Origin: Chlamydomonas sphaeroides
Taxonomy: Eukaryota; Chlorophyta; Chlorophyceae; Chlamydomonadales; Chlamydomonadaceae
DNA length: 33,141 nucleotides
Direction of reading: 5' to 3'
Assembly: GCA_001662425.1 (NCBI GenBank)
Contig: BDDC01000071.1
Location: 71,008-104,148, forward strand
Shown piece after piece: positions 10,477 to 20,900 of this stretch. The notes beneath the pieces are model-generated. The model did no database searches. It was not told where the DNA came from and saw nothing but the letters and a program-made list of their open reading frames with translations. Numbering within the stretch: the stretch's first letter is position 1; each line of letters opens with the position of its first letter. Position numbers and translations under genes: made by a program.

Positions 10477-12089
10477 ATGCCGCGCAACAAGAAGCGAAAG
10501 GTCGACGCCATCCAGGCCAACGATACCAACGCTGATGCGGACAGTGTTGCACTCGACCAGCAGCAGCGCCCATCGGACGCCGATGCGACTGCGGAGCAGC
10601 AACCGCGCAAGCAGCGTACCGACGGGCCGTCATACGTGATGCTGAATAAGCCTGCGGACCTCGATGGCTTACTTGCTGGGGACACGAGCAATCTCAGAGA
10701 GGTGACGTTCGGAAGCGATTTCGGCATCAAAGACCAACACATTTTTGCGCTACTCGACGCCGTGGGAGGCCAGCTCCGCAGCATCCGCTTGGGCGACAGC
10801 GACACCGGGAAGGCGTTTACCTCACAGGTGCGCGCTCATGCTCGGCACGCAACACGTATCGCGCCCCCGCGCCAACGCCGTTCTGCCCACCTGCCGCACC
10901 CCTCCCCCTCGCTCCCTAGATGCCGCTGTGGCTCGCATTGCAGCCCGCTGCCCCAACCTGGAGGTGCTGCAGCTGGCGTCGTGCACTGCCATCACCAACG
11001 CCGCCTTCACCAACGTGCTGCAGCGCCTCACCAAGCTGCATGAGCTGCACGTGACCGGCCACGACCGCACCTCAGGTGCGGCGTACGGCGCTGTACGGTG
11101 CAGAGGCCCGTCGTTCAACCATTGGCGAGAGCGCCCCACCGCGCAGCCCTGCAAGAGGTGGTATGGAGCGATCTGACCTTCAACCCGGGAGCGACCTCTC
11201 ACCCGCACCTCTCACCCATCGCGTGCCGCGCTCTCGGCAGGCATGCTCGGCCTCCGTGCGCCAGATTGCTACCTGGTTCTTGTGTCCGCACGTTTTTACC
11301 TGTCCCTCCTCCCCCGCTTGCGCTTACCACCGCTACCTCAGGCCGTCTCACCAAGAAGGCGCTCGAGCCGCTTCTCAAGGAGCCCGGCACCGCACCCGCG
11401 CTGCGGCGGCTGTTCCTCACGGACCAGCAGGTGCCGCTGGAGGGGGCTGGGGCCGATTGTTGTTGTTATTTACCGTAAACTCATATTGCTGTCTTGATCA
11501 GCCAACATGCAGCGGAGGGTGTGCTCACCTGGCCCTCATGCGTCCCTGCCTCTCGCGTCGTCCCGTCGGCCGAATCAACTTCCCAACAGCACCATCTGTG
11601 GGACGAGCTGGCCAAACATCTGCGCTGCCCCATACGCCAACCCCCACAGATTCCCTACGACGACGTGCAGAAGCTCATGAAGAAGCGCAAGGCCATCAAG
11701 GCAGGGCCCCGCTCGCCCGTCACGGCTGGCTCGGCGCCGCCCCTGCACGTGGCTCAGTGCCTGACCGCCGCCCGCCCCCCCGCCCCCCCAAACACAACCA
11801 CCGGGTGCAGCGTGCAGGCCGGCACCCGCGACCCTTGGCACGCACCCACGAATGCACGTTTGTCTTTCTATTATACTTATACTTATTTCTGAACACATGC
11901 GGCATCGCCCGGCATCACTGCTCCGAGCCACGACGGGGCCCCAACCACCCGCCCCTCCCACCCGCCGCGCAGGTGCAGGCGGGCACCACGGACGGCGACT
12001 CGTTCGCGGCGGGCATGGTGCGCAGCTTCATGGGCGCCTCGTACGGCGACGGGCTGTACGGCAACTACGGAGGAGGGGGGTACTGGTGA
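10477..12089 (+). CDS. Leucine-rich-repeat protein with basic N-terminus
   Basis: Exons: 10477-10827 (or to 10855), 10920-11075, 11342-11430, 11650-11700 and 11973-12089. The N-terminus MPRNKKRKVDAI carries a basic cluster that could be a nuclear localisation signal, followed by a Gln/Asp-rich stretch. Cys-containing LRRs follow, including ARCPNLEVLQLASCTAITNA and ALRRLFLTD, similar to AMN1 or F-box-LRR repeats, but no F-box is visible. The protein ends Gly/Tyr-rich (YGDGLYGNYGGGGYW). Two splice sites are unusual. The strong donor CAG|GTGCGC at 10827 joined to the acceptor before 10920 breaks the frame, whereas the weaker donor at 10856 (GTATCG) keeps it open. Intron 4 appears to use a GC donor (AAG|GCAGGG). 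No specific function can be assigned. Confidence 0.6.
11868..11897. repeat. 30-bp AT-rich repeat, copy 2
   Basis: Perfect direct repeat of 10400-10429, located in intron 4 of the LRR gene. A GTTTGT-type stretch precedes both copies, so the related region may be slightly longer than 30 bp. Confidence 0.85.
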
Positions 12090-13292
12090 TAGGCGTTCTC
12101 GTCTGGTGGGCGCACGGTTCGCATAAGTACCGCTACTTGATGATATGTACACTAGCAGTACGGCGTGCACACAGAGCTTGCAGTGCGCGGCTCGCGTGGG
12201 ACGCGCATGGTACCGTTTGCGCGCGAAAGTGGACAGCGGCGCTGCGCGCGAGGGCGGCAGCGCGCGGCGGTGCTTGTTGTCGTTGAGGTCGGGTCTGGAC
12301 ACATATAGTGGCAGGCTCGGCAGGGCGGCAGCAGAGGCGACTGTACGGAAGGGCGGGATGGGGGTCGGGGCGTGCTGCACCTTGCGCGGAGGGGCAGCAG
12401 GAGGGGCGGCAGGGGCTGCACGTGCAGGCGGGCAAGGGGCTGCGGTGCGTCGCTGGGAGGCCCGGAGTTGAGGCCTGGAGTCGCTGCCCGATGCCGGGAA
12501 CAGCGCCGGCGGGCCCGGAAGGGTCGCCTTGTTGGGCGACGGCACAATGCACACGAAGGCATGCGGTTGGAGCCCAAGGCGACAAGGCGAGGGCACGGCA
12601 AGGGCCATCAGGAATGAGAAGTTATGAAATATGAGTGGGCCCCCGTCCCCCCGTTGGGTCGCCCGACAAGCACCTTCATTCATTCTTTGCCCTGGCCTGA
12701 CATTAGCGTCTCCCGTCTCAAAGCTCCTTCCGGACAGTTCCGGACGGGCGGGTTCAGGAATGCTCCCACAAGCCGGTGTCGCCTGGCCTGGCAAGGGCTG
12801 ACATGCGATCGCAGCTCGAGAGCCCCGCGCAGGGAGTGCAGGTGCAAGCGATGACGAATCTAACCAATGGGTTACAGACAGACCGGCAGATCAGCACACG
12901 CCGGCCGCTGCAGAACCTCTCACGAGTCGCCTGAGCGCCTCGCCTCATCGCATGCACCTCGGCCCCGTCAGGCTCCGAGCACCGCCACCACAGCCTAGTC
13001 ATCATCCTGCGCTGTCGCTCTCGCTCGCGTCACATGCCTCACTAGAGTAGTCAAGTCAGCGTCACTGTTGTCCTGTCATCCTACTCCTATCCCACGGCAA
13101 GTCAACCAAGTGCCTCGTCCTGCGCTTCACGCACAGGCCCGGGGCCGCGGCGCGGTGTAGGGGCGCCGGCGCAACAGACCATGGCAGACCCTATCCTCGC
13201 CCGCAGCCACCTCGACCCGCAGCGCTCCGTCCCTCAAGTACCTAATCGCTAAGGCAAGCGAGCGCAAGGCCCACCGCCGCCGCCTCGCAGCG
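12090..13292. other. Convergent 3' region between the LRR gene and PES1
   Basis: The two flanking genes converge here, so both 3' UTRs should lie in this region. Open frames of 80-300 codons exist on both strands but are Arg/Pro/Ala-rich, lack recognisable domains and look like GC shadows. No TGTAA was seen on the plus strand just after 12089. Confidence 0.5.
12872..12876 (-). terminator. Probable PES1 poly(A) signal
   Basis: TTACA on the plus strand reads TGTAA on the minus strand. It lies about 420 nt beyond the PES1 stop codon, a plausible 3' UTR length for a volvocine alga. Confidence 0.45.
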
Positions 13293-16200
13293 CTACCGCC
13301 GCTGGCGCTTGCCCGCCGACGCCGCGGCGCCCGCCTTGGCCTGCCCCGCCGGCCCCGCGGCGCCGGCCTTCGCGAGCTTGGCCTTCTTGGACTCGAGCGT
13401 CGCAGCGCGCTCCTGCTTGGCCGCCTCCTTGGCAACCATGTTGTTGTACATCTTGCGCGTCTTGCGCGGCATCATGATGTCGGCCATGGCCTTCTCCTCC
13501 TCCTCCTCGGCCTTGGCAGCGCCGCGCTTGCCCTTGGCCTTGGCCGGCGCCGGCTCCTCCTCCTCCTCTTCGGAGGCGCCCTCCTCGCCCTCGTCCTCCT
13601 CCTCAGAGGCCTCGGCCTCGTCGGCGGCGCGCTTGCGGCCGGCCTGCCGCACCTCCTTGGCCAGTTCAGAGGCGTAGACCTTGGCGGCGCCTTCGAGGTC
13701 CTCGGCGGCGGCGGCGCCGTCGCCGGCGGCGTCATCGGCACCGGCGGCGGCGCCCTCACCGACGAACTCGGAGCCGTCGGCGCCTCGGAGCGTGAGGCCG
13801 GCGGCACGGAGGCGCGCGGCGTGAGCCGCGTCCTGTCGGGCAAGGACAGTGGGCGCGCGGGAAGTGGTCAGACGGTGAGAGGGGCGGATGGGGGCGGTGG
13901 GGTTCGTGGGGCTAGAGAGCCGGGCCAGGTGGCCGAGACATATGGTGGAGGGTGAGGTGGTAGGTGGAGAGAGATAGAGCTGTGGGGCCCTTAAGTGACC
14001 CGCCCGCCACAAAAGGCGGGAAGGCCGGATAGGGACCGTCCCTGTCCTCGCGTCCCGATTCGCATCCTTCGCACATGGTGGGTGCGGGTGCGTGCCCAGA
14101 GGGACGGAGTTGGATGCCGCACCCAACGCTGCTCGATGCACATGCGCACAGACCCAGCCACGCTCTTCTACCGGTAACCATAGCACGTTGCGCCTCGACA
14201 ACAACAACAACAACAAGCACGCAAACCGCGCACCTGCAGGCGCTTTATGGCCTTGGCGAAGTCGGGCGTGTAGCCGTCGTCGTCACCGTCCGCCACAAAG
14301 GGGCTCAGGTGCGGCGGCGGCACAGACCCGGGCGTGTACAGCTCCGTGTCCAGCAGCACGCGGAAGTTGGCGGAGTCAAACACCCACTGCGGCTGCACGT
14401 AGCAGCGCGACAGGAAGCGGTGGCCCTGCTTCGGCCGGTCCACGACCTGAAGTAGCAGAGGGAGCAGAGGGGGGCGGGGCGTGATGCACGCGGCTTGTGC
14501 CGAACAGGAGCGCCCGACGTCGCCCCATTGCCATGGCTTATGTAGGTGCCGTACAGACTGCCGTACAAAGGCAACGCGTGTCAAAACACACGTAGGGACC
14601 CCTCCGTGCGCCCCCACCTGGTGTGTGATGGCCTCGTTCGTCTCGTCGTACGGAGAGCCCTCGCCGTCCCACGCCGCCACGCCGCCGAAGGCCCGGATGA
14701 CCAGCATGAGCGGCTCCCGTGGCACCTCACGGCCCAGGAAGAACACGCGCCCGCGGAAAAGCGACGCGCACACGGCCGCCTCGTCAGAGGGGTCAATGCC
14801 GGGGCCCAGCGCGCCGCCGGCGGCGCGCGTGCCCGCGTCCACGTCAGCGTCTGCGACACGGCCTGCGGTGGCAGCACAACAGCAGCTGAGTAGGTGCTCG
14901 TCTATCAGGATCCCTGTTCAACACTGGTCGCTAGCGGCAGAGTAGTTGCGACGGTGTCTTCAACCTAGCCAGATGTCAGGCGGCGGGCTTCGGCACAGAC
15001 ACCAACGTCACCGCCGCCGCGCTTGCTCACCCTCGTCCTCGTCGTCGTCCTGGTCGTCATCGTCATCGTCGCCTAGCAGTGCCGCCGCCGACGTCGACGG
15101 CCGCCCGCCGCTGCGCGCCGCCGCGTCCAGCTCGCCCGCCGCCGAGCGCAGCGGCCGCCCATCGGGCCGCCGCTGCTCCTCCTCCTCGTCCTCCTCCTCG
15201 TCATCGTCGTCCTCGTCGCCGCTGCCCGTGTCGAAGATCGGCTCGTCGTCATCGTCGTCCCCATCCGCCTCGCTGTCCACCTCCTCGGGCTCCTCGCTGC
15301 CGGCGTCCTGCCCCTCGGCGTCCTCGCCCTCCTGCCCCACCAGCTCCCGCAGCCGCGTCTGGAGGCTGTCGATGCGCGCCTTCATCTCCTCCCCGCCCTC
15401 GCCGGCCTCGGCGCCGGCAGCCTCAGCCCCGGCCGCCTTGGCCTCCTGCCGGCGGTCGCCCTCGGCCACGTCACGCAGGCCGGCAATGTCCTTCATGATC
15501 CCGGCCAGCTCGGCGGCGGCCTCCTCCAGCCGCTTGTCGAGCAGCGGCGGATAGCGCAGCTGCGTGTTTGTTGGCAGCGAGGGGATGTTGAAGGTCGGGG
15601 GACGGTAGGTGGTGAGAGGACGGCACGCAAGGCGGGTTTGCGGAGGCGGCGTGCGGTGCGAAGGGGTGGCGATGCGTAACGTGGAGAGTGAGATACGAGA
15701 GAGAGAGGCGCGCAGGCCCTGGCGTGTCAGTGTAACTATGACATATGGTAAATTCATCAGGGAGCTGCTACCCCCAGGAACTGGGAGCGTGTGCAGCTCA
15801 GGACTTGTTGTATCATCAACCACGCGGCAGCAGACGCTGCGCGCCTCTCTCTCTCTCTTCCCTCGTATGCGCGTGTGCGTGCTCCAATGCTTCCGAACGA
15901 GCCCTACATCCAGGTGCCCGGTGTGCTCCCTAACATCCCGCCTGCTCTTGCTCATCCGAAGCTATCCCCAACCCCCTATACCAGCCGGCCTCACCCCCAG
16001 CATGTGGTAGAGCTTGAAGTTGACGAACTGCAACAGCGTGTTGTAAAACTCGAGGAACGTCAGCATCACCTTGTAGTCCACGTCGGGCGGGAGCACCTGC
16101 GCGATGACGACGACAACCGACGCAGGGGCAGCCGTCAGCGGCAGCACCTTCACGCCTCCGGACCCAGCCCCTCCCTCCTTCCCAGGCCCACCGACCCACA

Positions 16201-17416
16201 TGGCCACACCGGCCCACGCCCGAACCCCAGGGCCGTGCCGCCCTCGCGCCCCCCACCTGCGACAGCGCGTGCGGCACCAGCCACGTGACGCTCTGCCCAA
16301 GCACCTCCGCCTGGAAGTAGTAGCCCTTGACGCTCACGAACACGCGGCGCAGGCAGCCCGCGCGGACCACGTACGCCTGCCACTCGAGCGCCAGCCGCCG
16401 GGAGGTGTGCACGGCCTGGGGAGCGGCGGTGCGAGGGCGGGTAAGCAGGCGGCGGCGGCAAGGCCGCGGAGCTGCCCCAGACTCTCCAACAAGGGCAGCG
16501 GGGGTCGGGCTGGGCACCAAGCGGGGTACGGTGCCGTACCTTGGGCGGGATGTCGTACTTGGACTCGGCGGGCAGCGTGGCGAACAGGTGCACCATGGCC
16601 AGGCCGTCATCCAAGTCGCGGAGTGCATCCACGAACGAAGGGTAGCTGCGGAAAGGGGACGCGAGGGAGCAGGCAGGGCACGGGGCAGCGGGGTCACACC
16701 ACCAAACGACCAGGGCAGGTGCTGCCGCGCATGTAGCACCGCAACAATACGCGGCCCCAAACGTGCTCCGCTGCTCACCGCTCCTTGACCAGGTGGTCGA
16801 GGCGGTAGGTGGGCGTCAGCTGCTTGAGCCGGCGCGCGAGCTCGGCATTCTGCTTGGCGCGGGCGCGGCGGACCTTGCGGTCGTGCACCTTGATGTTCCT
16901 GAGGTGGCGGTTGGGAACAGGTGGGGTGGCACAGGCTTAATGCGAGTGTTGGTGAAGGAGGGGTTAGTGGTGAGAAAGGGGAAAGCGAGGCGAGGAGGTG
17001 GACCGGGGTGTGACGGCGAGGGGATGGCGGCGAGGCGGCGAGCCGGCGGCGCGACGCACCTGAAGGTGTTCAGCAGCGGCTCATGGTTGAGCCAGTTGAT
17101 ATCCTTCAGGTGGTAGTAGGTCTTGTTGGCGCCCTTAGGCTTCTTCTTCGGCTCGCGCGGGTGCACGCCCTTCAGGATGCATAGCCGCCTAAACTCCGAC
17201 AGGCGCAGCTGCAGCTTGCGGACAGCCTGCGTCCGCGTGATGTACTGCGCGGCATTCCCCGACTTTCCCTGCGCGGCGAGAATGGAGGGGACGAAGCTCG
17301 AGGAATGACGTCGCTGCCGCGTCGCTGCCATGTCGGCCGCCGGCCGTCGTCACAGAGTGCATATGGGCAGCTATTATTGTCGACATGCAGCGCACCTTCT
17401 TAAGCTTCTTCCCCAT
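13293..17416 (-). CDS. PES1: Pescadillo homolog, 60S ribosome biogenesis factor
   Basis: Ten minus-strand exons: 17416-17396, 17268-17060, 16898-16779, 16645-16540, 16415-16257, 16096-15995, 15559-15031, 14862-14618, 14446-14234 and 13832-13293. All joins are GT-AG and in phase, giving 747 aa. The first exon encodes only MGKKLKK. Residues 8-239 form the Pescadillo N-terminal domain (for example SEFRRLCILKGVHPREPKK, FLEFYNTLLQFVNFKLYHML). A long Asp/Glu-rich linker follows in exon 7. The BRCT domain, about 447-545, begins CASLFRGRVFFLGREVPRE and includes the conserved Trp of PQWVFDS. The C-terminus is acidic, then basic (MPRKTRKMYNNMV, ending GKRQRR). In the PeBoW complex with BOP1 and WDR12, Pescadillo is needed for ITS2-side pre-rRNA processing in the nucleolus. 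The protein is longer than the roughly 590-600 aa animal and yeast forms, mainly because of the acidic linker. Confidence 0.95.
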
Positions 17417-17916
17417 TTGGCCGGGGGGCGGCCGGCGCCGCCGACGACTAAGCCCTTGCCACTGCTTCTGTCGCGCCCAAGCAGCCCTTGGTTATGGATT
17501 GGCCACACGGGTGCAGTTACTGCAATGATTACAGAGAGAGTGGCTTGGGGTTTAGACGCCGGTTGTTCGGCTGCCGGGGTTGAGTCGCATTGGAAAGTCC
17601 CATGCAAGCTCGGACAGCCGAGGCCGCGCGAAAGTGCCACTTACTAGCCCGCACGCGTGGTACTCCCTGGGCAAGCTACTGTAACACTGCAGCGTCGTGT
17701 GGTCTGTGCAGTGCCCGCCAAGCGCGCCGATCTGCAGTTTTCGCCGAACTGCTGCCCCTGCTGACGGCATCACTGTGACACGGTATACCTCACGCGTAGC
17801 TTATCACGCACGCTCGCAGCTAGACCAACGGCTCTTCCTTCAAGCATGGCGACACAGTAGGCCCCCTTTCCCCCGCCCCGCCCCACCTCCCCCAACCGCC
17901 GCTGGCACCCACCGCT
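17417..17916. promoter_or_regulatory. Divergent promoter region, PES1 / HOS1-like gene
   Basis: The 500 bp between the two start codons must carry both promoters and both 5' UTRs, because PES1 is read leftwards and the HOS1-like gene rightwards. Short open frames here are unconserved in appearance. I see no clear TATA box or other named element. Confidence 0.6.
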
Positions 17917-20900
17917 ATGGCGCCCGCCCCAGCGATGTCGGGCAATGCAGTTGCAGCGCTCTCAGCTCTGTCCAACGCCCCCCTTAAGGAGCTTCACCTG
18001 CGGCGCCAGGACGGCAGCCGCACGCTCGATGCGCTGCACCGCGCCTGCGTCGCCTCCGCGCTCTGCCCCGCGACCGGCCCGGACGCAACGCCGCGCGAGC
18101 GCTACCTCGCCGTATTTGATGCAGCGCTCGCTGGCGGGCTGGGGTGCTGGATTCTCGACTACGTCGAGGTCGTGTGCGCCGATCGCCACCTGACATCGAA
18201 CGACCCGCTCGATGCCTACCTGCTGGACGGCTCCTTCGTCAAGGCCTGGGCGCAGGCCAGCTTGCAGCGCGCCGAGCAGGCTGCGACGAGCGCGCTCGGC
18301 TCCGAGGCCACCTTTGCATCCTTCGCAGCTGAGCAGCTGCAGCAGCAGCTGTCGCGGTGCCGCATGCTCACCGCCGTCCTGCGCGCCCTCGAGCGCATCC
18401 GGGCAAACACCCTGGCCGCCGCCGGGCCCGGCGCTGGCGCTGTGGCGGCGGCGGCGGGCGGCGGCGAGGACCGGTGAGTCGCGCCAGCGGGGCAGGGTCA
18501 CCGGCGGCGCCGGCGGCGCCGACGCGCTGGGGGCAGGGAGGGGTGCGCTTCGGGGCTGGGTTTGCCGGCGGCTCCAGACACTCCAAGGGTCATGGGCATC
18601 CGTCTCCCGTCCCCTGCCTCAGGCTGTCGGTCAAGGCCGAGCTGCGGCAGGCGCTGCTGCTGGAGCAGGCCTTCACGGTGAGCGGCCCTGGGCCCCCGGG
18701 CCGCACCAGCGCTTGCGCTTGTTGCGAGGGAGGGGGGGCATGGGCGTCGTGGGCAGGAGCGACAGGATCATTGGTGCGTCAAGGCATGGACCCGAAGAAG
18801 CTGCCTGCTGTTGCTGTCAGCCCAACGCCGGAAGGGGCCGTGCATTTCTTGAGCTCGCACGCCCGCCGCTCCGGCGTCCTGCCGCGCGTCGGCGGCGCGG
18901 AGCGCTGCTGCTGCTGCTGCTGCAGCGGACGCTGGCGACCTCCCGTCGGCGGGCTCTGCATGTGTGTGGCGGGAGGGCACGGCGCCCCGCTGCCTGCAGC
19001 GGCTGGGCGTGCCCGCTGCCGCTCCGTCGGCCGCTCGCGAGCTGGCGCCGCATGCGTCACACGCGGCGCGGCCTCCCTGCGTCAGACGCCTCCTGCCTCC
19101 TGGCTCACGCATCTCACACGCACCCAGACGCCGACCACCGCTCTCCCACGCCGTGCACCCCCTCACCGCCCCTAGTTCGCTGCCCCCTCGGTACAAGCCC
19201 CCTGCCCGCCCCTCCCGCCCCGCAGACGCTGGACTGGTGCGCCCGACACGGCCTGGCGGCGCCCGGCGGCGGCGCGGGCCGACACGGCTCGTACGCCGAG
19301 TGGAGCCGCGCCGTCAACGGCCGCCGGCAGCGCGCCGCGCCGCGGCCGCTGTTCCTGGACTCGGCGCTGCAGGTGCGGTGTGTGGGAGGGGATGGGCGAT
19401 CGTCATGTCAATTCATATTATGTCATGTCTTGTCTCATCATGTCTTGTCATGTCATGTCCTGGCGGCCGGCGCAACCACCGCCGCGCTGCTGCGTTGGGG
19501 GTGCTGGCGCACACCGCAACGAGCGGCTTGCAGGGCGCTAGGGAGCCACCCGGACCACAGCCGCTCAACGGCCTCGCGAATGCGCGGGTGGGGTGTACAC
19601 GGTTCGACGCCTGCGGGCTGGTCCGCCGCACGGACGCACCCCTCCCCCCTCCCTCCCTTCTCCCTCACCTCTCCCTCCCCTTCCTCCCTCTCACCCTTGC
19701 CCCCCGCCCCCCAGGCGCTGTCGCTGTCGGGCGCCTACCCCGCCTCCTCGCTGCCGCACATGCTCACCACTCTGCTGCTGGTGGCGCGAGACCCGGGGCC
19801 GGGCCAGCTGGGCGCTAAGCTGGCGGCGCTGGCCTACTACGTGCAGGTGGGGGAGGAGGGGGAGGAGGGGGCGGAGGGCGTTGGGTTCGTGTCGGCATGC
19901 ATGGGCGCCAGGCTGGCGTGCTCCAGGGATGGGTGTGTCGGGTTCCTGGTACTGCACAACCGGGGACGGAGCACGCGGACGCAAGGCAGCTTGCTGTACA
20001 AGCAGGAGGGATGTGGCACCCAAGCCCGCGGTTGCCCGGGGGGAGGGGGGGAGGAGCGCCCTTGGGTTCGTGTCCCACACAGCTGCAAGCCCACACAGCT
20101 GCAAGCCCACACAGCTGCAAGCCAGCTCGATGGTCAAGGGTGGTTGATGAACGGGGCAGGGCGCGCCAACCGGGCCACGAGTGCTCACCGGTGCGGAGTC
20201 GCATGAGGGCCCCGCCCCTTCCCTAAGCCTCTGCATCGGAGATTGCCGACGCGTTTGTAACACCATTGCTACGTCCCCGGCCGCTCTGCCCGTCAGGACG
20301 CTGGCCTGCTCGACAGCCCGGCACCCGGCACCTCGGCCTCGGCCTCGGCCTCCTCGCCGCCGTCGCCGCCGCCCTCCCGGCTGGAGGGCGCGCTGGAAGA
20401 CCTGCGCCGCTGCTTCGGCCTGGACCCCAGCGACGTGGGCTGCTGGCAGTGCGCCTTTCTGCTCGACTGCGCCGCGCCGGGTGGGGCGGATGGGCGTCGG
20501 GGGCGCGGGGGTCCCGAGGGTCTCAGCGCTGCCCGAGGCCGGCGGTGGGGGGCCCAGGAAGGCACAGCGGGGGCGCGCCGCGCTGTGCGCCGGCCCGGCC
20601 CGCCTACTTGCCGGACCTGGCCTTGGGCCCTCCACGCTCCACACAGACGCCCCCTACATCTACCCCTGCGCTGCACACCTCTCTCTCCACCCCACAGACG
20701 CGCCCGGCCGCCCCGACCCCAGCCTGGCCCGCGCCTGCGCGCTGCTGCCGTCGTGCGTCACGGGCGCCACACCCTTCGAGTTCATCGCGGTGCGTCGTAC
20801 GACTAGTACAGTTCCCGTCGCGGTTGATACGGCGACGGCCAACCGGATACGGCCGTGCGGTATTGCGGGTAACACGATGCAGGGCTCCACAATCAAGTGC

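Noticed and set aside
11868..11897. Long terminal repeats of a retroelement bounding the LRR gene
   Set aside because: The repeat is only 30 bp, the second copy lies in an intron, and the intervening DNA is an intron-bearing host-like gene with no integrase or reverse transcriptase.
14946..15554. 202-codon plus-strand frame rich in Ser
   Set aside because: It is the antisense shadow of the Asp/Glu-rich exon 7 of Pescadillo on the minus strand.
18212..20206. 664-codon plus-strand open frame
   Set aside because: It runs through exons and introns of the HOS1-like gene in the wrong frame, is Arg/Pro/Ala-rich with no domain, and is explained by high GC.
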